Assembly (NCBI GenBank): GCA_900770185.1
Contig: CAAGJM010000032.1
Location: 1-13,298, forward strand
Direction: 5' to 3'
Length of the DNA: 13,298 bases
From: Clostridia bacterium
GTDB taxonomy: Bacteria > Bacillota > Clostridia > Christensenellales > Borkfalkiaceae
Shown here: one piece after another, positions 5,415 through 12,031 of the stretch
Layout: every line of letters starts with the position of its first letter
Numbering within the stretch: position 1 is the stretch's first letter
Made by a program: the position numbers and the translations under genes
Notes under the pieces: generated by a model
Databases searched by the model: none
Told to the model about the DNA's origin: nothing
Seen by the model: the letters and a program-made list of their open reading frames with translations, nothing else

Positions 5415-6863
5415 ATGTTTACAAAAAGAAATTTAACGCTTTTGACCGACCTTTACGAGCTTACCATGATGAACGGTTATCTTCGCGAAGGGAAAAGCGA
5501 CACCACCGTTATTTTCGACGTTTTTTTCCGTCAGAACGAACTTATAACCTATTCGGTTGCGGCGGGGCTTCAGCAAGCGGTCGACTATATTTTAAACCTT
5601 AAATTCGACGACGACGACATCGGGTATCTTGCGTCGCTTAAAATCTTCGATAAAAAGTTTTTGGACTATTTAAAGGACATGCGCTTTACGGGCGACGTGT
5701 ATTCCGTGCCCGAAGGTACGGTAGTATTCCCCGGCGAACCCATTTTGACGGTCAAAGCACCCGTTATGGAAGCGCAGTTTATCGAAACCGCCGTTTTAAA
5801 TATGATAAATCACCAGACGCTTATCGCGTCCAAGGCGGCAAAGGTTTGCTACGCCGCGAACGGCGATAACGTTATGGAGTTCGGTTTACGCCGCGCGCAA
5901 GGGCCCGACGCGGGTATTTACGGCGCGCGCGCCGCTATAATAGGCGGCTGCAACTCTACCAGCAACGTTTTAGCGGGGCAAATGTTCGACATACCCGTTT
6001 CGGGCACGCACGCGCATAGCTGGGTTATGAGCTTCCCGAGCGAGTACGAAGCGTTTAAAGCTTACGCCGACATGTATCCCGACGCCGCTCTTCTACTCGT
6101 CGATACCTACGACACGTTAAGGAGCGGTATCCCCAACGCCATAAAGGTGTTTAAAGAACTCAGGGCGGCGGGCAAAAAACCGCTCGGCATCCGCTTAGAC
6201 AGCGGCGACCTTGCTTATTTAACCAAAAAGGCGCGCAAAATGCTCGACGAAGCGGGGTTTGAAGATACTATTATCTGCGCGAGCGGCGACTTAGACGAAA
6301 AACTTATCCAGTCGCTTAAACTTCAGGGCGCGAAAATCAATTCGTGGGGGGTAGGCACCAAACTTATAACCAGCAGCGAAATGCCCGCGCTCGGCGGCGT
6401 TTATAAACTTGCGGGGGTGGTTGAAAAGGACGGAACTATAACCCCGAAAATCAAAGTAAGCGACAACAGCGCCAAGATAACCAACCCCGGGTTTAAAAAG
6501 ATAGTGAGAATTTACGACGGCAAAAGCGGCAAGGCGGAAGCCGACCTTATCATGCTTAAAGACGAGGTTATCGACGAATCTAAGCCCTTAACAATCGTCC
6601 ACCCCACGGAAACGTGGAAAAAAATCACTTTTACCGACTATACGCTGCGCGAGCTTACCATTCCCGTTATTTTAAACGGCAAACTTGTGTACGAAACGCC
6701 GAGTTTAAAGGATATAGTTAAGTATGCGAAAGAAGAAAAGGCGACCTTTTGGGATGAGTATTTGCGCATAGACAGCCCGCATATTTATAAAGTGGACCTT
6801 TCCGATAAACTTCTTGCGCTTAAAAACGGAATGCTTGAAAAAATAAGGAAAGAAAACGCGTAA
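5415..6863 (+). CDS. pncB: Nicotinate phosphoribosyltransferase
   Basis: This enzyme joins nicotinate to PRPP with ATP hydrolysis to make nicotinate mononucleotide, the first step of NAD salvage (Preiss-Handler pathway). The 482 residues show the family pattern in order: LTDLYELTMMNGY (10-22), FIETAVLNMINHQTLIASKA (122-141), EFGLRRAQGPDAG (155-167), GGCNSTSNVLAG (177-188), GTHAHSW (197-203) with the His matching the phosphorylated active-site residue (His201), LLVDTYDTLRSGIPNA (227-242) and GIRLDSGDLAYL (258-269). The length fits the family. RBS AAAGGAA lies 5 bases before ATG, and the gap to the gene before is only 20 bases, so it belongs to the lgt operon. It is a housekeeping salvage gene with no evident mechanistic tie to lipoprotein processing. 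Confidence 0.95.
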   Translation: MFTKRNLTLLTDLYELTMMNGYLREGKSDTTVIFDVFFRQNELITYSVAAGLQQAVDYILNLKFDDDDIGYLASLKIFDKKFLDYLKDMRFTGDVYSVPEGTVVFPGEPILTVKAPVMEAQFIETAVLNMINHQTLIASKAAKVCYAANGDNVMEFGLRRAQGPDAGIYGARAAIIGGCNSTSNVLAGQMFDIPVSGTHAHSWVMSFPSEYEAFKAYADMYPDAALLLVDTYDTLRSGIPNAIKVFKELRAAGKKPLGIRLDSGDLAYLTKKARKMLDEAGFEDTIICASGDLDEKLIQSLKLQGAKINSWGVGTKLITSSEMPALGGVYKLAGVVEKDGTITPKIKVSDNSAKITNPGFKKIVRIYDGKSGKAEADLIMLKDEVIDESKPLTIVHPTETWKKITFTDYTLRELTIPVILNGKLVYETPSLKDIVKYAKEEKATFWDEYLRIDSPHIYKVDLSDKLLALKNGMLEKIRKENA

Positions 6864-6882
6864 TTTACGCTATTAAAGGATT

Positions 6883-7143
6883 ATGAGCGAATTTTTTAAA
6901 AACGACAGCGATTTGAACGAGGCGTACGCCGCAGAAGTTAATCGCTTAAACTTAATAAGCGAAGAGTTCGACGCGTTTTTAAAAGAGACCGTCAGAAATT
7001 ACCCGTCCGATAAAACGCGCAGGCTGTCGCTTCTCGGCGATATGCTGACGGAAATTTTAAAAAAGCCGTCAACCGAGTTTTCGGACAGGCAAAAAATAGA
7101 CGAAATTTACAAACTCGTTTCCGACTTTAAAGGCGGCAAATAA
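6883..7143 (+). CDS. Unrecognised small helical protein
   Basis: This 86-residue soluble, acidic protein is not one I recognise. It lacks signal or membrane segments, has no cysteine, and is predicted almost wholly helical (e.g. NEAYAAEVNRLNLISEEFDAFLKE, then LGDMLTEILKK). It has a good RBS (AAAGGA, 6876-6881 region) and sits 19 bases after pncB. Its TAA overlaps the lspA start by one base (TAATG), which points to translational coupling with lspA. Confidence 0.72.
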   Translation: MSEFFKNDSDLNEAYAAEVNRLNLISEEFDAFLKETVRNYPSDKTRRLSLLGDMLTEILKKPSTEFSDRQKIDEIYKLVSDFKGGK

Positions 7144-7772
7144 TGACTTACCTCATCGGCATAGTTATAGCGGCGGCGGTCGTCGGGCTTGACAGGCTCA
7201 CCAAATTTTTGGCGGTCAAATACGACGCGGACAAAGTTATAATAAACAAACTTTTAAAATTCAATTTAACCTACAACACGGGTTCGGCGTTCAGTTTTTT
7301 AAGCAACAAAAGTTGGGCGCAAACTTTCTTTATAATTTTAACTTTTATCGTCCTTGCGCTGATACTCGCGTTAAGCGTTTACTCATTCGCCAAGTTTTTT
7401 AAAGCGAATACGGCGGGGGTTGAAAAGGGCGACAAAAAAGCCCTTTTTAAGGCGGTTATGCTCGGCAAAGTTAAAAAACCGCACGCCTTTTTGTCCGTAG
7501 CCGTTCCGCTTGTGTTCGGCGGCGCGCTCGGAAACCTTATCGACAGGGTCGCAAACAAAAAAGTCGTGGATTTTATTTTCGTATTTTACGAAACGGATAT
7601 TTTCCCCGCGATATTCAACGTGGCGGATATTGCGCTCGTCGTAGGCATGATAATGCTGGTGTTTTACTTTTTGTTCCTCGATAAAGAAGCTGTTTTCAAG
7701 CCGAAAAATAAAGACGCGGGTAAAACCGCCGATGATAAAAACGGCGGCTCGGAAACCTTAGGTAAACAATGA
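7143..7772 (+). CDS. lspA: Lipoprotein signal peptidase (signal peptidase II)
   Basis: LspA cuts the signal peptide from diacylglyceryl-modified prolipoproteins, acting after Lgt. The 209 residues carry the family blocks: GLDRLTKF (15-22), NLTYNTGSAFSFL (41-53), GGALGNLIDRV (126-136), VVDFIFV with catalytic Asp143, and FNVADIALVVG with catalytic Asp162. It has four membrane helices. It is longer than typical (~160 residues): a Lys-rich stretch at about 85-115 is inserted between helices two and three, and a polar tail follows residue 180. It starts inside the stop codon of the preceding gene and overlaps the next by four bases. Together with lgt in the same operon it makes a lipoprotein-maturation cluster. 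Confidence 0.95.
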   Translation: MTYLIGIVIAAAVVGLDRLTKFLAVKYDADKVIINKLLKFNLTYNTGSAFSFLSNKSWAQTFFIILTFIVLALILALSVYSFAKFFKANTAGVEKGDKKALFKAVMLGKVKKPHAFLSVAVPLVFGGALGNLIDRVANKKVVDFIFVFYETDIFPAIFNVADIALVVGMIMLVFYFLFLDKEAVFKPKNKDAGKTADDKNGGSETLGKQ

Positions 7773-8677
7773 AGAAAGAAATTACGGTAGATAACGTCGG
7801 CGTTCGCGCCGACGTATATTTAAGCGAAAAATTAAACTACACCCGCTCGAAAGTCAAAAAGCTTATCGACGACGGGTGCGTTTTCGTGAACGGGGCAAAA
7901 ATCAAATCGTCCGACAAACTCCCCGAAGGCGCGCTCGTGACGGTTGACGAACCCGACCCGAAGCCCCTCGGCTTAACCCCCGTAAACCTTCCGATAGATA
8001 TAGTTTATCAGGATAAAGATATTGCCGTTATAAACAAGCCGCAGGGCTTAACCGTGCACGACGGCAACGGGGTTAAAGGCTACACTCTCGTCAACTTGTT
8101 GCTTGCAAACTTGGATAGTTTAAGCGGCATAAACGGGGTTATACGTCCGGGGATAGTGCACAGGATAGATAAAGATACGTCGGGGCTTTTGGTCGTGGCG
8201 AAAAACGACGCGGCGCACGTAAGTTTAGCGGCGCAAATTCAGAACAAAACTTGCAAGCGCACGTATATCGCGCTTTTGGAAGGCGTTTTAAAGCAGGACG
8301 ACGGCAGAATAGAAACGCATATCGAGCGGTCGCAAAAAAACCGAACGATGATGACCGTTTCCGACAAAGGCCGCCTTGCCATAACCGAATTTAAGGTTTT
8401 AAAGCGTTACGATAACTATACGCTTTGCGAGTTTAATTTAAAAACGGGCAGAACGCACCAGATTCGCGTTCACTCGAAGTTTATCGGTCATCCGATAGTC
8501 GGCGACCCCGTTTACGGCTATAAAAATCAAAAATTCAGCTTAAACGGGCAACTTTTGCACGCTGTAAAACTTGAACTTACTCACCCCGTAACGGGCGAAA
8601 GGATGACCTTTACCGCCCCCTTGCCCGACTATTTTTTAAACGTTTTAAGTAAGCTCGATAATAAACAATCAAATTAA
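7769..8677 (+). CDS. RluA-family pseudouridine synthase (RluD-like)
   Basis: The 302 residues show an N-terminal S4 RNA-binding domain (about 15-62, RADVYLSEKLNYTRSKVKKL...FVNG) and then the RluA catalytic domain. Asp134 in HRIDKDTSGLLVVAKN (131-146) is the nucleophile, and GRTHQIRVH followed by GDPVYG completes the active site. Enzymes of this group convert specific uridines in 23S rRNA or tRNA to pseudouridine; which one cannot be told here, though in Firmicutes this gene directly follows lspA very often (RluD/YlyB type), as it does here. It starts in the ATGA overlap with lspA and is the last gene of the operon. Confidence 0.93.
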   Translation: MKKEITVDNVGVRADVYLSEKLNYTRSKVKKLIDDGCVFVNGAKIKSSDKLPEGALVTVDEPDPKPLGLTPVNLPIDIVYQDKDIAVINKPQGLTVHDGNGVKGYTLVNLLLANLDSLSGINGVIRPGIVHRIDKDTSGLLVVAKNDAAHVSLAAQIQNKTCKRTYIALLEGVLKQDDGRIETHIERSQKNRTMMTVSDKGRLAITEFKVLKRYDNYTLCEFNLKTGRTHQIRVHSKFIGHPIVGDPVYGYKNQKFSLNGQLLHAVKLELTHPVTGERMTFTAPLPDYFLNVLSKLDNKQSN

Positions 8678-8721
8678 AACACTAAAAGCGCGCCTGAAAA
8701 GGGTGTCTTTAATAGGGATTT

Positions 8722-8763
8722 TTATGGAAGCGTAGTCGAAAGGCTACGCTTCCATAATTTTTG
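8722..8763 (+). terminator. Strong stem-loop terminator after the lgt-rluA operon
   Basis: TTATGGAAGCGTAG (8722-8735) pairs perfectly with CTACGCTTCCATAA (8744-8757). Two further pairs (one G-U) close a GAAA tetraloop, giving 16 bp, followed by TTTTT at 8758-8762. The T-run is on the plus strand only, so it ends the leftward operon rather than the recombinase gene. It lies 44 bases after the pseudouridine synthase stop codon. Confidence 0.85.
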
Positions 8764-8766
8764 TCC

Positions 8767-10389
8767 TTAACTGTTCGGGAGGTCTATTGCCCCCATGCAG
8801 TTATAAATGATTTCTACGGCTTGCGTGCGGTGTCCGTCAACCTTTTGCTTTTCGTGGACGATTACCTTATAGATAAACTCTCGCACGATTTCGGACGTAA
8901 GTTCGGGAACGTCGGTGTACTTATCCACAAGCAACATAAATCTGTCAATGTTTTTTAACTTATCTTTCGCTTCGGATAGTTCTACCCGAAGCGTTTTTAC
9001 TTTCTCGGTCAATTCGCTTTGTTCCTGTTCGTAAGTTGCCGTAAGTTTTTTGAACCGCTCGTCCGTAAGGTTGCCGCAAACCTTTTCTTCAAACAAACCT
9101 TGTATCAATTTGTCGAGCGTAAGAATACGCCGTTCGCTTTCCTCCAATTCCCGCCGTTGGGAAGATAGCAGTTGCTTGTTCTTAATTTCGGCATTGTGTC
9201 TCAGTTGTTCCAAAAGTTCTTGCTTGTGATCTTTGGTATAGGATAAAACTTTGCGAATATCCGTAATCACGATTTGTTCTACCGCTTCAACCGTGATTTG
9301 ATGAGAAGTACATAAATTCTTGGACTTCTTGCGGTAAGTGGAACAGTTAAAGTATTCTTTCTGTTGCATTGTAGTACAACGGCAGAGATACATTTTCTTT
9401 CCGCAATCGGCGCAATATACAAGCCCCGAAAATACGCTCATTTCTCCCATTTTGCTCGGTCTCCGTTTGTTCTGCCTTATTCGTTGAACAGTATCGTAAG
9501 TATCTTGGTCTATTATGGCTTCCTGTGTGTTCTTGAACACAACCCAATCTTCAGGCGGAAGGTCTATCTTCTTTTTCGATTTATAAGATTTCTTCTTTGT
9601 CCGGAAGTTTACCGTGTGTCCAAGATAGGACGGATTGGCAAGAATTGTTTTAACCGTTTCCGTTACCCAAATGTTGGAGTATTCGTTCTCTCTTACGGGC
9701 AAGTTAATTCCGACTTTCTTTGCGTGGAGAACGGGAGTATCTATTTTGCGTTCCGTAAGTATCCTTGCAATCTGTGTCGGTCCGTAACCTTGTATGCAAA
9801 GCCCGAAAATTTCTCTCACCGTTTCGGCGGCTTCTTTGTCCACAAGCCATTTTTGATTATCTTCCTTATCTTTGACATACCCGAATGGCGGTACGGTGCA
9901 TAGATGTTTGCCCGAATTTCCTTTCGCTTTGAATACGGCACGGATTTTCTTGCTTGTATCCTTTGCATACCATTCGTTGATGATATTCCGAAAGGGAGTA
10001 AAATCGTTGTCTTGTTGACTTTCACTGTCCACACCGTCGTTAATAGCGATAAAGCGAACGCCGGCATCGGGAAAAGCTATTTCGGTATAGACGCCGACTT
10101 TCAGGTAATCTCGCCCCAATCGGCTCATATCTTTTACGATAATCGTGCCGACTTTACCGTCGTTCACGTCACCAATAAGTCTTTGGAAATCGGGACGATT
10201 AAAGTTGGTTCCCGAATATCCGTCGTCCACATAGAAAGAAGCGTTATTAAAGCCTTTGTCTTGCGCGTACTTGGATAGGATAGTCTTTTGATTTTTGATA
10301 CTGTTGCTGTCGCCCTCTAAATCGTCGTCGCGGGAAAGACGGCAATAGAGGGCAGTGATGAGCCTATTGTCCGTTGATTGTAATCTCAT
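8767..10389 (-). CDS. Large serine recombinase (TnpX/TndX-like)
   Basis: This 540-residue enzyme excises and inserts the element by site-specific recombination. The resolvase domain comes first: YCRLSRDD with catalytic Ser19, DDGYSGTNFNRPDFQRL (55-71) and KDMSRLGRDYL (86-96). Next come the recombinase domain (about 165-300), a zinc ribbon with Cys326, Cys329, Cys349 and Cys360, a coiled coil (about 400-480), and a C-terminal DUF4368-like region. TnpX and TndX are the best-known relatives; they use a GA dinucleotide core. RBS AAAGGAGA precedes ATG 10389, which overlaps the TnpW stop (ATGA). The gene lies at the element edge, as is usual. All key residues are present, so the element may be mobile. 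Confidence 0.95.
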   Translation of the reverse strand: MRLQSTDNRLITALYCRLSRDDDLEGDSNSIKNQKTILSKYAQDKGFNNASFYVDDGYSGTNFNRPDFQRLIGDVNDGKVGTIIVKDMSRLGRDYLKVGVYTEIAFPDAGVRFIAINDGVDSESQQDNDFTPFRNIINEWYAKDTSKKIRAVFKAKGNSGKHLCTVPPFGYVKDKEDNQKWLVDKEAAETVREIFGLCIQGYGPTQIARILTERKIDTPVLHAKKVGINLPVRENEYSNIWVTETVKTILANPSYLGHTVNFRTKKKSYKSKKKIDLPPEDWVVFKNTQEAIIDQDTYDTVQRIRQNKRRPSKMGEMSVFSGLVYCADCGKKMYLCRCTTMQQKEYFNCSTYRKKSKNLCTSHQITVEAVEQIVITDIRKVLSYTKDHKQELLEQLRHNAEIKNKQLLSSQRRELEESERRILTLDKLIQGLFEEKVCGNLTDERFKKLTATYEQEQSELTEKVKTLRVELSEAKDKLKNIDRFMLLVDKYTDVPELTSEIVREFIYKVIVHEKQKVDGHRTQAVEIIYNCMGAIDLPNS

Positions 10390-10577
10390 AGTGTTTCTCC
10401 TTTTGAGTTACAACCCGCAGACGAGTCTGTTATTTGAGAATTGCGGTTAAGCAATAATCTCCGTGTGATGTCGAGTGGCGTTTTCGTTGCGCCGGTTCTT
10501 TCTTTGGCAATGACCGTATAGACGGTATTGCCGACTATAATGGTTTCAGTTCTTTGTTGTTCCAATTTCAAACACAA
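10386..10577 (-). CDS. tnpW: TnpW-like transposon-encoded small protein
   Basis: The core ETIIVGNTVYTVIAKE followed by DITRRLLLNR fits the TnpW family, small proteins encoded just before TnpX-type recombinases in Tn4451-like elements; their function is not established. Its stop codon overlaps the recombinase start (ATGA), so the two are coupled. The start is uncertain: the only open choices are TTG codons (10577, 10571 and others) with no good Shine-Dalgarno sequence. An overlapping 36-codon ORF stops inside this gene at 10546, and re-initiation there could set the level of TnpW and recombinase. Confidence 0.7.
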   Translation of the reverse strand: MCLKLEQQRTETIIVGNTVYTVIAKERTGATKTPLDITRRLLLNRNSQITDSSAGCNSKGETL

Positions 10578-10656
10578 TATGCGCTACGGCATATAATGTT
10601 CTATTTGCCGAACGGATACTATGTACTCTTTCCATATAACTACAATGTTCTCTCAT
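10546..10656 (-). CDS. Small 36-residue ORF upstream of tnpW (possible leader peptide)
   Basis: ATG at 10656 opens a 36-codon frame (MREHCSYMERVHSIRSANRT..., ending EIGTTKN) that overlaps the start of tnpW by 32 bases in another frame. A perfect TAAGGAGG (10680-10673) lies upstream, but 16 bases from the ATG, which is longer than usual. The peptide has no recognisable domain. I have a vague impression that similar short peptides precede recombinase genes in related elements, but cannot check it. It may act as a coupling or attenuation leader. Confidence 0.42.
   Translation of the reverse strand: MREHCSYMERVHSIRSANRTLYAVAHIVFEIGTTKN
10577..10594. repeat. Inverted repeat at the tnpW start
   Basis: ATATGC (10577-10582) and GCATAT (10589-10594) are perfect inverted copies around GCTACG. 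The repeat covers the first possible tnpW start codon. It could be a DNA-binding site or a short RNA hairpin hiding the start. Confidence 0.35.
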
Positions 10657-10693
10657 TATTTATAGCGTGATTCCTCCTTATAGATTTCTAAGT

Positions 10694-10981
10694 TTATCTC
10701 TTTTTGAATTGTTCCAACTCACTCTCGAAGAAGTCGTCATAACCGTCTTTAAGTTTGGCAAAGTCCGTGTCATGCCGAGCAAGCAGTTCTTCATAGCCTG
10801 CCTGTATCAGCTCCACTTTGGTATAACCGTATTCTTTCAAAAATGCGTTGATCTTCTCGAAAAGGTCTCGCGGTATCATCGTCTGGAAATTACCGCTTGT
10901 TGTTTTCCGTTTTTCCTTGTTCTTTTCCTCATACTTGCGGCTTGCAAGTCTTTTCGGTGTATCCTCTTTGCGTGTAACCAT
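10694..10981 (-). CDS. Small ribbon-helix-helix-like DNA-binding protein
   Basis: This 95-residue protein has a basic N-terminal arm (MVTRKEDTPKRLASRKYEEKN...), then a segment with the shape of a ribbon-helix-helix domain. A short strand NFQTMIP (31-37) is followed by helix RDLFEKINAFLKEYG and helix TKVELIQAGYEEL (about 54-66). An acidic tail follows. Such proteins in mobile elements act as repressors or relaxosome helpers. RBS GAGGTGA precedes ATG 10981. Its promoter carries an 18-bp perfect palindrome, which makes self-repression the most likely job. The gene lies upstream of the 36-codon ORF, tnpW and the recombinase, so it may control them all. Confidence 0.65.
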   Translation of the reverse strand: MVTRKEDTPKRLASRKYEEKNKEKRKTTSGNFQTMIPRDLFEKINAFLKEYGYTKVELIQAGYEELLARHDTDFAKLKDGYDDFFESELEQFKKR

Positions 10982-11001
10982 AAATCACCTCGTAAAATAA
11001 A

Positions 11002-11042
11002 TATCGTATATATACGATAGCATACTTTTTATGTTTTGTCAA
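11002..11042 (-). promoter_or_regulatory. Promoter with an 18-bp perfect palindromic operator
   Basis: On the minus strand a consensus TTGACA (11042-11037) is followed after 17 bp by TATCGT (11019-11014). That -10 box is half of the perfect palindrome TATCGTATATATACGATA (11002-11019). The expected start is about 11007, inside the palindrome, 26 bases before the gene's ATG. A repressor bound here would block the polymerase directly. The -35 box lies only 4 bases after the stop codon of the Mob-like gene. Confidence 0.75.
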
Positions 11043-11046
11043 TAGG

Positions 11047-11838
11047 TTACACCCAAATTCCTTTGGGATTCTTGAAAATATCGTATTCATCGTCTTTATA
11101 TCTCTTAAAACGCTCTGCCTGTTCGGGAGTAGTGTATTTAAGCAAAGACGTACTTTCTCCGCGCTTTGCGCCGTAACGCTTGGATATAGATTGATAAAAG
11201 CACTCTTGCAAAACAGAGTAGGACATTTCTTTGCCACGTTGCTTCCAAAACTCGGAATGGCATAATAACGGTTTGCTTATAAATCGTTTTGTTCGGTATA
11301 TCGGGTTGCCTTCCGAATCGCGCAGTTGCAACTTGTTTCCGTTTTCGCTTTTGTCGTTGCCTATTGCTTTTACTTTCCACTTATCCGTTATAGGTAAATA
11401 GTACACGAAAAGATTTCGCCTGTTCGGCTCTGTCACGGTTAGTGCGCAAATAATGTTCTTATCTGATTTCAGAAAGCCTATGTAGTCAACGGCAAAGTCA
11501 TAACAATGGTAGAAGTATGCCTCAATCTCCTGTTCGTCGGGAAAGTCTTGCCAAAACTCATGATTGCCGCCGAATTGCAGACATTCCATTACTTTATTCT
11601 TTCCGCGCGGATGAAACTGTGCGTTGAGCATTTCTATCTTGCGGGCAATTTCGGTTTGAAATATATCAGATTTTTGTTTTAACCATTTAACAGAATATTC
11701 CGCTTGCGCTTCGATAAGGTATTCGTCCTGTGCGGGCAAATCCTGTTGTCTGAACGTAAGGACGGAAATTATTGCGTGCTTATCTCTCGGATATAACCAA
11801 GAATAATCTTGATTACTGTAATAGCCTATGTTTTTCAC
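11047..11838 (-). CDS. Mob/Pre-like (MobV-type) protein with degenerate metal site
   Basis: The 263 residues align by eye with plasmid recombination/mobilisation proteins. KNKVMECLQFGG...EFWQDFPDEQEIEAYFYHCYDFAVDYIG (81-121) matches the block before the active site, TVTEPNRRNLFVYYLPIT (134-151) takes the place of the metal-binding DE-TPHLH-VP motif, and SVLQECFYQSISKRYGAKRGES (208-229) matches the trailing L-x-D-F...G-x-RGES block. The usual His residues are absent, so it is probably not a working relaxase and may be a DNA-binding or helper form. The annotated start GTG 11838 is doubtful because it overlaps the GGAGG itself; the codon at ideal spacing (11829) is ATA. It is followed directly by the promoter of the RHH gene. 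Confidence 0.6.
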   Translation of the reverse strand: MKNIGYYSNQDYSWLYPRDKHAIISVLTFRQQDLPAQDEYLIEAQAEYSVKWLKQKSDIFQTEIARKIEMLNAQFHPRGKNKVMECLQFGGNHEFWQDFPDEQEIEAYFYHCYDFAVDYIGFLKSDKNIICALTVTEPNRRNLFVYYLPITDKWKVKAIGNDKSENGNKLQLRDSEGNPIYRTKRFISKPLLCHSEFWKQRGKEMSYSVLQECFYQSISKRYGAKRGESTSLLKYTTPEQAERFKRYKDDEYDIFKNPKGIWV

Positions 11839-11860
11839 CTCCTTTTTTAGATTTAGAGCA

Positions 11861-11891
11861 AAACAAAATCGGCTCTCTGTACGAAAGCCGA
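11861..11891 (-). terminator. Minus-strand terminator between the sigma-like and Mob-like genes
   Basis: On the minus strand TCGGCTTTC and GAGAGCCGA form a 9-bp stem (one G-U) with loop GTACA, followed by TTTTGTTTTG. It lies 140 bases past the sigma-like gene and just before the RBS of the Mob-like gene. It could end the first transcript or act as an attenuator for the second. Confidence 0.7.
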
Positions 11892-12031
11892 CCTTAAACG
11901 GAATTGTTCATTCCATATTAAGTTTTCGTTTTAGCGGTAATCTTCCTTGTGCAAGAAAATTTCCTTCCCTACTTATAAGCCACGAGAACGCCTAAAATAT
12001 TACATCAAAAATAAAATTTCTTAAAAAATTT
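11892..12031. other. Intergenic stretch within the element
   Basis: No gene is seen. It holds a small inverted repeat GGAAT/ATTCC (11900-11904/11910-11914) and an AT-only inverted repeat just after the sigma-like stop codon (about 12012-12031), which is a weak terminator at best. I found no convincing promoter for the Mob-like gene here. Confidence 0.5.

Noticed and set aside
9364..10278. Plus-strand ORFs (9364-9903 and 9904-10278) opposite the recombinase
   Set aside because: Both are antisense to a complete, motif-rich serine recombinase and have no ribosome binding sites.
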